NCBI RefSeq assembly: GCF_003234655.2
Contig: NZ_CP126271.1
Coordinates: forward strand, 2,108,001 to 2,172,000
DNA: 64,000 nt
Direction: 5' to 3'
Source: Curtobacterium sp. MCLR17_007
GTDB taxonomy: Bacteria; Actinomycetota; Actinomycetes; Actinomycetales; Microbacteriaceae
The translations under genes were made by a program, and so were the position numbers. Under the pieces are notes generated by a model. It was not told where the DNA came from, ran no database searches, and was given only the letters and a program-made list of their open reading frames with translations. Positions 50,348-58,935 of the stretch are shown here, piece after piece (position 1 is the first letter of the stretch; each line of letters begins with the position of its first letter).

Positions 50348-52714
50348 TTACTCCTGGTGTCCGGCGTGGTGCCCGGTCGCGGGGACCGACTTCTGCACCT
50401 GCACCAGGAACTCGACGTTCGACTGCGTCTCCCTGAGGTTCCGCAGCACGATCTCGAGCGCCTGCTGCGGGTCGAGCCCGGCCAGGGCACGACGCAGGCG
50501 CCAGGTGATCGTGACCTCGTCGGCGGAGAGCAGCTGCTCCTCGCGACGGGTGCCCGAGGCGTTCACGTCGACGGCCGGGAAGATCCGCTTGTCCGCGAGG
50601 TGGCGGTTCAGGCGCAGCTCCATGTTGCCGGTGCCCTTGAACTCCTCGAAGATCACCTCGTCCATCTTCGACCCGGTCTCGACGAGCGCTGTGGCGAGGA
50701 TGGTCAGCGAGCCGCCGTTCTCGATGTTGCGGGCGGCGCCGAAGAAGCGCTTGGCCGGGTACAGCGCGGCGGAGTCGACGCCACCGGAGAGCACGCGGCC
50801 CGACGGCGGGGTGGACAGGTTGTACGCGCGGCCCAGGCGGGTGATCGAGTCGAGCAGCAGGACCACGTCGTGGCCCAGCTCGACCAGGCGCTTCGCACGC
50901 TCGATGGCGAGCTCGGCGACCGTGGTGTGGTCCTCGGCGGGGCGGTCGAAGGTCGAGGCGATGACCTCGCCCTTCACCGTGCGCTGCATGTCGGTGACCT
51001 CTTCGGGCCGCTCGTCGACCAGCACGACCATCAGGTGCGCCTCGGGGTTGTTCTTCGAGACCGCGTTCGCGATGGCCTGCAGCACGACGGTCTTGCCGGC
51101 CTTGGGCGGCGAGACGATCAGGCCGCGCTGGCCCTTGCCGATCGGCGACACCAGGTCGATGATCCGCGTGCTCAGCTTCTCCGGAGCGGTCTCGAGACGC
51201 AGGCGCTCGTTCGGGTACAGCGGCGTGAGGTCCTGGAAGTCGACGCGAGCGCCGGCCTCGTCAGCGGTCTGGCCGTTGATCGTGTCGATCTTGACCAGCG
51301 CGTTGTACTTCTGGCGGCTCTGCTGCTCGTTGTCACGCGGCTGCTTGATCGCACCGACGACGGCGTCGCCCTTGCGCAGGTGGTACTTCTTCACCTGGCC
51401 CAGGGAGACGTAGACGTCGCTCGGACCCGGCAGGTACCCGGTCGTCCGCACGAAGGCGTAGTTGTCGAGGACGTCGAGGATGCCCGCGACCGGGATCAGG
51501 ACGTCGTCCTCGGTGATCTCCGGCTCGAACTCGTCGTTCTGCCCGCCGCGGCCGCGCTTGCGGTCGCGCTGACGGCGGCTGCGACCGTTCTCGGCCTCGT
51601 CCTCCTGGCGGCGCTGCCCGTCCTCGCGCTGGGCCTGCGCCTGCGCCTGGCCGTTCTGCTGCTGGTTCTGGTTCGGCGCCTGCTTCTGCTGACCCTGCTG
51701 CTTCTGGCGGCCGTTCTGCTGCTTCGGCTGCTGGTCGGCCTGGTCCTCGGCGTCGTCCTGCTTCGCGTCGGCGTGGTTCTGGGCCTGGTTCTGGTTCTGG
51801 TTCTGGTTCTGGTTGCCACGACCGTTCTGGCGGCCGTTCTGCTGCTGGTCATCGGCCTGCTGCTCGCCCGACTGCTCGGCGTTCTGCCCACGGCCACGGC
51901 CGCGACCACGGCTGCGACGGCCGCGACGGGGGCCGCCGTCGGCGTCGTTCTGCTGGTCGCCGTGCTGGTCGGTGCCCTGCTGGTCGTCGGCCTGGTCGTC
52001 ATGACCGGCCTGGTCCTGCTGCTCGGCCGACTGCGGCCGCGACGCCGACTGCGGCTGCGGCTGCAAAGCCGACTGCGACTGGGACGGTGCGCCGGACTGG
52101 GGCTGCTCCGGCTGCTCGGTCGACTGGGCCGGCTCGGCCTTCTGCCCGCGACGACGGCGCTGGCCACCCGACTGGGCTTCCTGCGCGTCCTTCTCGGCGC
52201 GGACCTGGTCGAGGCCCGCGAGCAGGTCCTCGGTGCCGGTGTGGCCGTGGTTGGTGTGGTCGGCCGCGGTGGTCGGGGCCGTCGTCACGGTGCCGCCGGA
52301 CGTGGCACGACGCGAGCGACGAGCACGCGAGGGTGCCTCGGTGTCGGCAGTGGGTGCCTCGGCGCTGGGGGCTTCGGCGCTGGGGGCTTCGGCGCTGGGG
52401 GCCTCGGTCGGTGTCTGGCTCTTCGGCGCGCGTGACCGCGGCGCACGGGCCGCGGCGGGGATCGCCTCGTCCGTCGGTGCCACGGCGTCGGGCTCCGGCA
52501 GGGTCAGGGTCTCGGACGCCGCAGCGGCACCGGCGCCGGTCGCGGAGTCGGCGGGACGGCGGTCCTCGATCGAGGCGATGAGGTCGCCCTTGCGCAGCTT
52601 CGAGAGCCCGGTGATGCCGAGGGCGGACGCGATCCGCTGCAGTTCCGGCAGACGGAGTGCGCGCAGGTCGCTGGGGATCTCCACCGAGGCGGTGGAGTTG
52701 TTGACGTTGGTCAC
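50348..52714 (-). CDS. rho: transcription termination factor Rho with long Q/N-rich insertion
   Basis: 788 aa. A SAP-like N-terminal helix bundle comes first (LRALRLPELQRIASALGITGLSKLRKGDLIASIEDRR). An Ala/Pro/Glu section has APSAE repeats. A very long hydrophilic insertion (roughly 150-395) follows, rich in Gln, Asn, Asp and Arg with runs such as NQNQNQNQ and RGRGRGRGQN. The OB-fold and hexameric ATPase core with PPKAGKT (Walker A) follow from about 410. Actinobacterial Rho proteins have Arg/Gly-rich insertions, but the Q/N bias here is strong. GTG start with AAGGA upstream. It sits between thrB and prfA. Confidence 0.96.
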   Translation of the reverse strand: MTNVNNSTASVEIPSDLRALRLPELQRIASALGITGLSKLRKGDLIASIEDRRPADSATGAGAAAASETLTLPEPDAVAPTDEAIPAAARAPRSRAPKSQTPTEAPSAEAPSAEAPSAEAPTADTEAPSRARRSRRATSGGTVTTAPTTAADHTNHGHTGTEDLLAGLDQVRAEKDAQEAQSGGQRRRRGQKAEPAQSTEQPEQPQSGAPSQSQSALQPQPQSASRPQSAEQQDQAGHDDQADDQQGTDQHGDQQNDADGGPRRGRRSRGRGRGRGQNAEQSGEQQADDQQQNGRQNGRGNQNQNQNQNQAQNHADAKQDDAEDQADQQPKQQNGRQKQQGQQKQAPNQNQQQNGQAQAQAQREDGQRRQEDEAENGRSRRQRDRKRGRGGQNDEFEPEITEDDVLIPVAGILDVLDNYAFVRTTGYLPGPSDVYVSLGQVKKYHLRKGDAVVGAIKQPRDNEQQSRQKYNALVKIDTINGQTADEAGARVDFQDLTPLYPNERLRLETAPEKLSTRIIDLVSPIGKGQRGLIVSPPKAGKTVVLQAIANAVSKNNPEAHLMVVLVDERPEEVTDMQRTVKGEVIASTFDRPAEDHTTVAELAIERAKRLVELGHDVVLLLDSITRLGRAYNLSTPPSGRVLSGGVDSAALYPAKRFFGAARNIENGGSLTILATALVETGSKMDEVIFEEFKGTGNMELRLNRHLADKRIFPAVDVNASGTRREEQLLSADEVTITWRLRRALAGLDPQQALEIVLRNLRETQSNVEFLVQVQKSVPATGHHAGHQE
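51785..51814 (-). repeat. hexanucleotide repeat inside rho
   Basis: Five in-frame CTGGTT units, plus strand, encoding a run of alternating Gln and Asn in Rho. A change in unit number would lengthen or shorten the Gln-Asn tract without a frameshift. Confidence 0.85.
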
Positions 52715-52826
52715 AGTGCTGTGTTCCTTCCGAACCGCAGAGCGCGGAGAGTTTCCACCGACTTCCCGCGCGGATGCAACAGCATCGTGAGTGCGACGGC
52801 CGCCGTTCAGACGACGGACCGGGAAG

Positions 52827-52845
52827 CGGTGATCTGAGGGAGATC
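52827..52845. promoter_or_regulatory. 7-bp inverted repeat upstream of rho
   Basis: GTGATCT-GAGGG-AGATCAC, 7-bp arms, in the 204-bp gap between thrB and rho. It could be an operator or a hairpin in the rho leader. There is no other gene-like content in this gap. Confidence 0.4.
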
Positions 52846-52864
52846 ACACCTGCGGGGACCTGGA

Positions 52865-52907
52865 GTTCATGCTGGCTGGTTCGTGCTGGCACGGTGTTCA
52901 TGCCGGC
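52865..52907. repeat. three 12-bp direct repeats between thrB and rho
   Basis: GTTCATGCTGGC (52865), GTTCGTGCTGGC (52879) and GTTCATGCCGGC (52896), consensus GTTCRTGCYGGC, offset by 14 and 17 bp. They lie just after the thrB stop and ahead of rho on the minus strand. Function unknown; an autoregulatory element of rho is possible. Confidence 0.5.
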
Positions 52908-52918
52908 TCGAAGCCGCG

Positions 52919-53911
52919 CTACGAGCGTCCGAGGTCGTTCGCCGGGTGCGCGTTCACTGTAGCACCACCGAGATCGACGGCCAGCATGAGCGGCCGCCAG
53001 GTGGTTTCGGCGTGTCGTTCCAGCAGCGCCGCCGCGGTCAGACGCTGCGCCGGGTCGCTGCCGAGCACGAGCAGGCTGGGTCCGGCGCCGGAGACGACGG
53101 CGGCCAGGCCGTGCTGCCGGAGCAGGCGGATGAGCACGTCGGTCTCGGGCATCGCACTCGCGCGGTACGTCTGGTGCAGTCGGTCCTCGGTCGCGGCGAG
53201 CAGGAGCTCGGGGCTCTGGATCAGCGCGGCGACGAGCAGCGCCGAGCGCGACACGTTGAACGCGGCATCGGCGTGCGGCACGCTGTCGGGCTGCAGGGAC
53301 CGCGCGAGCTTCGTCGACAGCGTGGAGGTCGGCACGAAGACCACGGGCGAGACGCCGCGGTGCACCAGCAGGCGCTTGTACGCGGGACCGTCGGGTGTCA
53401 TCCACGCGATCGTCAGGCCGCCGAACAGCGCCGGTGCGACGTTGTCCGGATGCCCCTCCATCTCGGTGGCGAGCGTCAGCAGGGTCGAGGCGTCGAGGTC
53501 GACGATCCCCTCGAGCAGCCCCCGCGCGGCCATCAGTCCGGCGACGATCGCGGCGGCGGAGGACCCCAGACCGCGGCCGTGCGGGATCGCGTTGACCGCG
53601 CTGAGCTCGAGACCGGGCTGCTCGACTCCGGCATGCTCGAGACCACGACGGACCGCGCGCACCACCAGGTTCGTGTCGTCGGTCGCGACCTCACCCGCCC
53701 CGACCCCCTGCACCGTGACCGTCGCGCCCGGTTGCGGCCGCACGCGGACCTCGACCTCGTCGTAGAGCGAGAGCGCCAGCCCCAGGGAGTCGAACCCCGG
53801 GCCGAGGTTGGCCGAGGTCGCCGGCACGCGGACGCGCACCGCCCGTCCGGCCGGTACGGCGATGCGGGCGGTCGAGCCCCGTCCCGCTCCGGACGGACGG
53901 TCGGTGCTCAC
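52919..53911 (-). CDS. thrB: homoserine kinase
   Basis: Phosphorylates homoserine in threonine synthesis. 330 aa, GHMP kinase fold. The ATP-binding motif is [13 protein letters not shown], the substrate-side motif [19 protein letters not shown] is near the N-terminus, and the third motif [13 protein letters not shown] is present. The GTG start overlaps the thrC stop as GTGA (53908-53911). It is transcribed with hom and thrC. Confidence 0.96.
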   Translation of the reverse strand: MSTDRPSGAGRGSTARIAVPAGRAVRVRVPATSANLGPGFDSLGLALSLYDEVEVRVRPQPGATVTVQGVGAGEVATDDTNLVVRAVRRGLEHAGVEQPGLELSAVNAIPHGRGLGSSAAAIVAGLMAARGLLEGIVDLDASTLLTLATEMEGHPDNVAPALFGGLTIAWMTPDGPAYKRLLVHRGVSPVVFVPTSTLSTKLARSLQPDSVPHADAAFNVSRSALLVAALIQSPELLLAATEDRLHQTYRASAMPETDVLIRLLRQHGLAAVVSGAGPSLLVLGSDPAQRLTAAALLERHAETTWRPLMLAVDLGGATVNAHPANDLGRS

Positions 53912-54987
53912 GCGGCGCCGACCAGTCCGAGCACGTCGGCGATCGCCGCGGTGTCGACGGGCACGCTCGTCGGGGTGACGTCGCCGCCGTCCTCGGTCTT
54001 GAGCGCCCACTGCGGGTCCTTGAGGCCGTGGCCGGTGACCGTGATGACGACCTTCGCGCCCTTCGGGACCTGGCCGGCGTCGGCACGCTCGAGCAGTCCG
54101 GCGACGCCGATGGCCGACGCGGGCTCGACGAAGACCCCGACCTCGGCCGACAGGATCCGGTGCGCGGCGAGGATGCCGGCGTCACTGATCGCGCCGAAGT
54201 AGCCGTCCGTCTCCTCGCGGGCCTCGAGCGCGTACTTCCACGACGCCGGGTTGCCGATGCGGATCGCCGACGCGATGGTCTCGGGGTGCGGGACGACCTC
54301 GCCCGACACGATCGGGGCGGCGCCGGCGGCCTGGAACCCGAACATGCGCGGCATCCGGCTGGAGCGGCCGGCGGCGACGTCCTCGCGGTAACCGCGCGAG
54401 TAGGCGGTGTAGTTGCCGGCGTTGCCGACCGGCAGGAAGTGGAAGTCCGGGGCGTCGCCCAGGACGTCGACGACCTCGAACGCCGCGGTCTTCTGGCCCT
54501 CGATGCGGTCGTTGTTGACCGAGTTGACCAGGTGCACCGGGTAGTTTGCAGCGAGGTCGCGCGCGATGTCGAGGCAGTCGTCGAAGTTGCCCTGCACCTG
54601 CAGCAGCTGGGCGTCGTGCGCGACGGCCTGGCTGAGCTTGCCCATCGCGATCTTGCCCTCGGGCACGAGCACCGCGGCGGTGATGCCGGCGTGCGTGGCG
54701 TACGCGGCGGCAGAGGCGCTCGTGTTGCCGGTCGACGCGCAGATGACCGCCTTGGCCCCGTGCTCGACGGCCTTCGAGATCGCCATCGTCATGCCGCGGT
54801 CCTTGAACGACCCCGTCGGGTTCATGCCCTCGAACTTGATCCAGACGTCGGCACCGGTGCGCTCGGACAGTCGGCGTGCCGGGATGAGCGGCGTGCCGCC
54901 CTCGCCCAGCGTGACGATGGGCGTCGCCTCGGTCACGTCGAGTCGGTCGGCGTACTCGCGCAGGACTCCCTGCCACTGGTGGGCCAT
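53908..54987 (-). CDS. thrC: threonine synthase
   Basis: Converts O-phosphohomoserine to threonine using PLP. 359 aa. The PLP Lys62 is in [12 protein letters not shown], and the [13 protein letters not shown] and [15 protein letters not shown] phosphate-binding loops are present. The start is ATG at 54987, with GAGAG upstream; the long upstream open frame is Asp/Gln/Pro low complexity from spacer DNA and is rejected. It couples to thrB. Confidence 0.96.
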   Translation of the reverse strand: MAHQWQGVLREYADRLDVTEATPIVTLGEGGTPLIPARRLSERTGADVWIKFEGMNPTGSFKDRGMTMAISKAVEHGAKAVICASTGNTSASAAAYATHAGITAAVLVPEGKIAMGKLSQAVAHDAQLLQVQGNFDDCLDIARDLAANYPVHLVNSVNNDRIEGQKTAAFEVVDVLGDAPDFHFLPVGNAGNYTAYSRGYREDVAAGRSSRMPRMFGFQAAGAAPIVSGEVVPHPETIASAIRIGNPASWKYALEAREETDGYFGAISDAGILAAHRILSAEVGVFVEPASAIGVAGLLERADAGQVPKGAKVVITVTGHGLKDPQWALKTEDGGDVTPTSVPVDTAAIADVLGLVGAA

Positions 54988-55075
54988 CGGGGTTCTCTCT
55001 CTGTCGGTGGTGCGGTGCTGGTGGTGGTCTGGGTCAGGGCCCGGGCCCCGGCATGGGGCTTGGTCTTGGTCTGGG

Positions 55076-56383
55076 TCAGGCGCCGATGACGCGCAGGACG
55101 CTCGTGACCTCGGTGACGACGTCCTCGCCGCGCAGGGCGACGACCGTGTCGGCGAGGTCCGATTCGCGCGCCTGGTGGGTGCCGATGACCAGGGTCGCCG
55201 TGCCGCCGTCGCCGTGGGCGCTCGACTGCTCGACCGTCTCGACGCTGACGCCGTGTGCCGCGAGGATGCCCGCGACGGTCGAGAGCACCCCGGGGGCGTC
55301 GGCCACGAGCAGGGTGATCTGGTAGCTCGTGCGGACCGTGCCGATCGGGAACACCGGCAGGGCGGACTGCGTCGACTCGGCGATGCCGGGGCCACCGATG
55401 ACGTGTCGGCGGGCGGCCGAGACCAGGTCGCCGAGCACGGCCGAGGCCGTCTCGACCCCGCCGGCACCTGCGCCGTAGAACATCAGGTCGCCGGCGGCCT
55501 CGGCCTCGACGAACACGGCGTTCTTCGCGCCGTGGACGCTGGCGAGCGGGTGCGACTCGGGCACCAGTGCCGGGTAGACCCGCGCGCTGACGCCTTCGCG
55601 GCCGTCGGCATCGGTCAGCCGCTCGCAGGTCGCCAGGATCTTCACCACGTAGCCGGCCTTGCGCGCGGCCCGGACCTGCTCGATCGTGATCGCGGTGATG
55701 CCCTCGCGGTGCACGGCGACGAGCGGCACCGAGGTGTGGAACGCGATCGACGCGAGGATCGCCGCCTTCTGCGCGGCGTCGTACCCCTCGATGTCGGCCG
55801 TCGGGTCGGCCTCGGCGTACCCCAGCTCGGTCGCGGTGGCGAGCGCGTCCTCGAAGGTGCTGCCCTGCCGGTCCATCAGGTCGAGGATGAAGTTCGTCGT
55901 GCCGTTGACGATGCCCATGATCCGGACGATGCGGTCGCCGGCGAGCGAGTCGTGCAGCGGACGGATGATCGGGATCGCCCCGGCGACGGCGGCCTCGTAG
56001 TAGAGCTGTGCGCCGACCTGCTCAGCCGCGGCGAAGAGCTCGGGTCCGTGTGTGGCGAGCAGGGCCTTGTTGCCGGTCACGACGTCGGCCCCCGACTGCA
56101 GCGCCTGCAGCACGAGGGTGCGTGCGGGCTCGATGCCGCCGATCAGCTCGACCACGATGTCCGCTCCGAGGATGAGCGACTGCGCGTCCGTCGTGTACAG
56201 CTCGCGCGGCAGGTCGACGTCGCGCTGGGCGTCGAGGTCGCGGACGGCGATGCCCACGAGTTCGAGCCCGGCGCCGGCGCGCGAGGCGAGCTCGTCACCG
56301 TGCTCGAGCAGGAGGCGTGCGACCTGCGAACCGACGGAGCCGGCTCCGAGCAGCGCGACGCGGACGTTGCGGTATTCGATCAT
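55076..56383 (-). CDS. hom: homoserine dehydrogenase
   Basis: Reduces aspartate semialdehyde to homoserine. 435 aa. The NAD(P) loop is GAGSVG (13-18). The catalytic region [12 protein letters not shown] and [25 protein letters not shown] are conserved. A C-terminal ACT domain (about 355-430, [20 protein letters not shown]) suggests feedback control by threonine, as in other actinobacterial Hom enzymes. It starts 28 bp after lysA. The downstream spacer (54988-55075) holds a duplicated 13-bp piece of the hom 3' end (GGTCTGGGTCAGG at 55026 and 55068) but no gene. Confidence 0.96.
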   Translation of the reverse strand: MIEYRNVRVALLGAGSVGSQVARLLLEHGDELASRAGAGLELVGIAVRDLDAQRDVDLPRELYTTDAQSLILGADIVVELIGGIEPARTLVLQALQSGADVVTGNKALLATHGPELFAAAEQVGAQLYYEAAVAGAIPIIRPLHDSLAGDRIVRIMGIVNGTTNFILDLMDRQGSTFEDALATATELGYAEADPTADIEGYDAAQKAAILASIAFHTSVPLVAVHREGITAITIEQVRAARKAGYVVKILATCERLTDADGREGVSARVYPALVPESHPLASVHGAKNAVFVEAEAAGDLMFYGAGAGGVETASAVLGDLVSAARRHVIGGPGIAESTQSALPVFPIGTVRTSYQITLLVADAPGVLSTVAGILAAHGVSVETVEQSSAHGDGGTATLVIGTHQARESDLADTVVALRGEDVVTEVTSVLRVIGA

Positions 56384-56411
56384 GTGGTGCGTTTCTTCCG
56401 GGTCTCGGGTC

Positions 56412-57833
56412 TCACCGTGCGGCATCGGCTGCGGCCATCGGTGACACCCCGGTGTCGCGGGCGAGGAGGTCGTCGATGCCCTCGCCACGGACGAGGATAC
56501 GGGCTCGCCCGTCGGCCACCGCGACGACCGGCGGACGGCCGACGTGGTTGTAGTTGCTCGCGAGGCTCCAGCAGTAGGCACCGGTCGCCGCGACCGCCAG
56601 CAGGTCGCCGCGGTGCACGTCGCCGGGCAGGTACTCGTCGTGGACCACCACGTCGCCGCTCTCGCAGTGCTTGCCGACCACACGGGTCAGGACCGCGTCG
56701 GCGTCCGAGGTGCGGGCGAGCCGCGCCGTGTACTCGGCACCGTAGAGCGCCGGGCGGGCGTTGTCGCTCATGCCCCCGTCGACGGAGACGTAGGTGCGCG
56801 TGGCACTGCCACCGCCGTCGACCTCGAGCTGGACGGGCTTGATCGTGCCGACCCGGTAGAGCGTGACGCCGGCGGGTCCGACGATGTACCGCCCCGGCTC
56901 GACCGCGACGTCCGGCACGGGGATGTCCCGCTCGGCGCAGGCCTCGGCCACGATGGCCGCCAGCGCGTCGGCGATGTCCTCGGGTTCGAACGCCGAGTCG
57001 GCATCGGTGTAGTCGATGCCCCAGCCGCCGCCGAGGTTGAGCTCGGGCACCGGACCCGTGCGCACCAGCGTGGCGTGCACGTCCATCAGGCGACGTGCGG
57101 CTTCGCGGAACCCGGACTCGTCGAAGATCTGCGAGCCGATGTGCGAGTGCAGCCCGACGAACGCCAGCGACGGGAGGGCGCGGATCGCCTCGGCCGCCTG
57201 CACCGCCTCGGTCAGGGGGATGCCGAACTTCTGGTCTTCGCGCGCCGTCGCCAGGTACTCGTGGGTCGAGGCGTGCACACCGCTGTTGATCCGGATGCGC
57301 ACCCGCTGGACGACGCCGGCGGCTCGGGCGGCATCCGCGACGCGACCGATCTCCTCGTGCGAGTCGAGCACGATCGTGCCGAGACCGATCTCGACCGCCC
57401 GGGCGATCTCGGCGTCGGACTTGTCGTTGCCGTGGAAGCCCATCAGCGCGGGGTCGGCGCCGCCGGCCAGAGCCACAGCGATCTCACCGGCGGTGCAGAC
57501 GTCGAGTCGCAGGTCCGCTTCGGTCATCCACGCGGCGACCTGGGTCGTGAGGAACGCCTTGGCGGCGTAGTAGACGTGCGCGCGGCTGCCGATGCGCCCG
57601 AACGCCTCGGTGAACGCGTTCCGCACCCGGACCGCACGCGACTGCACGTCGTGCTCGTCGACCACGTAGAGCGGGGTGCCGAACTGCTCGACGAGGTCGG
57701 TGGCGGTGATGCCGCCCACCGCCAGGGAGCCGTCGTCGGTCCGCGTCGCGGAGGCCGGCCAGATCCGCGCGGTCAGCGCGGAGGCGTCAGCCGGGGACCG
57801 CAGCCGCGGCGGGGCAAGTGGGTTCTCGCTCAC
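56412..57833 (-). CDS. lysA: diaminopimelate decarboxylase
   Basis: Last step of lysine synthesis (meso-DAP to lysine). 473 aa. The PLP-binding Lys92 is in VYYAAKAF. The alanine-racemase-type barrel motifs HSHIGSQIFD and ELNLGGGWGIDY follow, and the C-terminal CESGDVVVHDEYLP contains the conserved active-site Cys. The GTG start is 8 nt after a TAGGAT box, so the transcript is probably leaderless or nearly so. First gene of the lysA-hom-thrC-thrB group. Confidence 0.97.
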   Translation of the reverse strand: MSENPLAPPRLRSPADASALTARIWPASATRTDDGSLAVGGITATDLVEQFGTPLYVVDEHDVQSRAVRVRNAFTEAFGRIGSRAHVYYAAKAFLTTQVAAWMTEADLRLDVCTAGEIAVALAGGADPALMGFHGNDKSDAEIARAVEIGLGTIVLDSHEEIGRVADAARAAGVVQRVRIRINSGVHASTHEYLATAREDQKFGIPLTEAVQAAEAIRALPSLAFVGLHSHIGSQIFDESGFREAARRLMDVHATLVRTGPVPELNLGGGWGIDYTDADSAFEPEDIADALAAIVAEACAERDIPVPDVAVEPGRYIVGPAGVTLYRVGTIKPVQLEVDGGGSATRTYVSVDGGMSDNARPALYGAEYTARLARTSDADAVLTRVVGKHCESGDVVVHDEYLPGDVHRGDLLAVAATGAYCWSLASNYNHVGRPPVVAVADGRARILVRGEGIDDLLARDTGVSPMAAADAAR

Positions 57834-57841
57834 GGGACCCG

Positions 57842-57847
57842 ATCCTA
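57842..57847 (-). promoter_or_regulatory. -10 box of the lysA-hom-thrCB operon
   Basis: TAGGAT on the minus strand, 8 nt before the lysA GTG. Same spacing as the argS box. Confidence 0.55.
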
Positions 57848-57896
57848 GCGAGCCGAGCGGGGCCTCCCGTCCGGCGGCACGCGACCTGTGGACAGG

Positions 57897-58658
57897 TCAG
57901 CAGGTGCCCGTGGTCTGCAGTCCCTGCTCGCTGAGCGGCAGCTGGTCCGCGGTGATGCGCACCTCGGCACGGGACGCCGTGACGTCGAGCGAGCGGACCC
58001 GGAGCGCCTCCGGCAGGAACTTGGCGGTGCAGACCGGCACCGGTGTGTCCGTGACGCCCGGGATGCTGTCCACCTTGAGGTCGAGCGCCGAGTTCGTGAT
58101 GCGCACCGTCTTCGGTGTGATCGTGATGCCCCTGCCGTCGCTCTGCGCCGTCACCGACCCCTGCGCCAGGTACCCGATGTCGTACCCGAGCACCGCGGTC
58201 GACCCGGACAGCTGCACCCCGCCGTCGGTGAGCGAGAGCCGGTCGAAGAGCGGACTGTACTTCGCCAGGTCCTTGACGCTGCCGGAGGCGAGCGTCACCG
58301 TGCCGTCGACGTCGTGCACGTCGCCCTTGCCGTCGACCGGGACGTCGTGCACCGTGACGTCGGCGGCGAGCGGGATGCCGTCGACCGTGATCCTGCGTGA
58401 CGAGATCGAGACGTCGTCGAGCGTGCCACTGATGAGCTGCGGGATGACCACACCGTCGGCGTGCGCCTGCACCGTGCCCTTCGTGCCCTCCGGCAGCGAC
58501 TGTTCGACCTGCTGCGCGATGATCCGGTCCACCACGCCGCGCAGGACGAACTCCGCCACGACGACGAGCACGGCGAGGACCACGACGATGACGAGGACCA
58601 CGATGGTCACGGTGCGGCCGCGGTGGCGCGACTCCGGGGTTGCGGTGGCGGTGGACAT
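57897..58658 (-). CDS. DUF2993 (LmeA-like) membrane-anchored protein
   Basis: 253 aa. One N-terminal TM helix (about 17-40, TIVVLVIVVVLAVLVVVAEFVL) is followed by an extracytoplasmic beta-rich domain with FVLRGVVDRIIAQQVEQSL, LDDVSISSRRITVDGIPL and a final Cys. This is the DUF2993 fold, a tubular lipid-binding-like family. In mycobacteria a member (LmeA) affects lipomannan and lipoarabinomannan maturation. The start is ATG at 58658; the longer frame reads GC-repeat DNA and is rejected. Next to lysA. Confidence 0.85.
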   Translation of the reverse strand: MSTATATPESRHRGRTVTIVVLVIVVVLAVLVVVAEFVLRGVVDRIIAQQVEQSLPEGTKGTVQAHADGVVIPQLISGTLDDVSISSRRITVDGIPLAADVTVHDVPVDGKGDVHDVDGTVTLASGSVKDLAKYSPLFDRLSLTDGGVQLSGSTAVLGYDIGYLAQGSVTAQSDGRGITITPKTVRITNSALDLKVDSIPGVTDTPVPVCTAKFLPEALRVRSLDVTASRAEVRITADQLPLSEQGLQTTGTC

Positions 58659-58724
58659 ACGTCCCACCCTGCCAGCGTCCACCGTCAGCCACCCGGGAGG
58701 CCCGGGTCGCGTCCGGCAGGCGCC

Positions 58725-58811
58725 GTCGCGCGGCGGTGCCGTCGCGCGGAGGTGCGGTCGCGCGGCGGGCGCGGTCGCGCGGTACCGCGGTCGCGGTCGC
58801 GCCGAGGTGCG
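58725..58811. repeat. 16-bp GTCGCGCGG tandem repeat
   Basis: Units beginning GTCGCGCGG at 58725, 58741, 58757 and 58774, about 16-17 bp each, then a degenerate 22-bp unit. In the 277-bp gap between argS and the DUF2993 gene. No coding support. Confidence 0.75.
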
Positions 58812-58838
58812 GTCCCGCGGTCGCGGTGCGGATCGGTG

Positions 58839-58902
58839 TCGCACAACAGGAAGCAGCTCGCACCACGGGATCACGTGGTGCGAGCTGCGTTCCGTTGTGC
58901 GA
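58839..58902. repeat. 64-nt near-perfect stem-loop
   Basis: Two 29-nt arms (58839-58867 and 58874-58902) match at 26 positions and flank a 6-nt loop GGATCA. The outer arm is TCGCACAAC/GTTGTGCGA and the inner arm GCAGCTCGCACCACG and its complement. It lies 33 bp past the argS stop. It is either the argS terminator or a dispersed palindromic (REP-like) element of this genome. Confidence 0.8.
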
Positions 58903-58935
58903 CGTCGGCCGACCGTGCTGCCGCGGCGCGTGGCA

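Noticed and set aside
55026..55080. Duplicated 13-bp GGTCTGGGTCAGG at the hom 3' end and a GGGCCC palindrome
   Set aside because: Short, GC-rich and low complexity; plausible slippage, too weak for a separate claim beyond the note under hom.
56384..56411. threonine or lysine attenuator/riboswitch before hom and lysA
   Set aside because: The hom spacer is 28 bp and lysA appears leaderless; no structured leader is possible.
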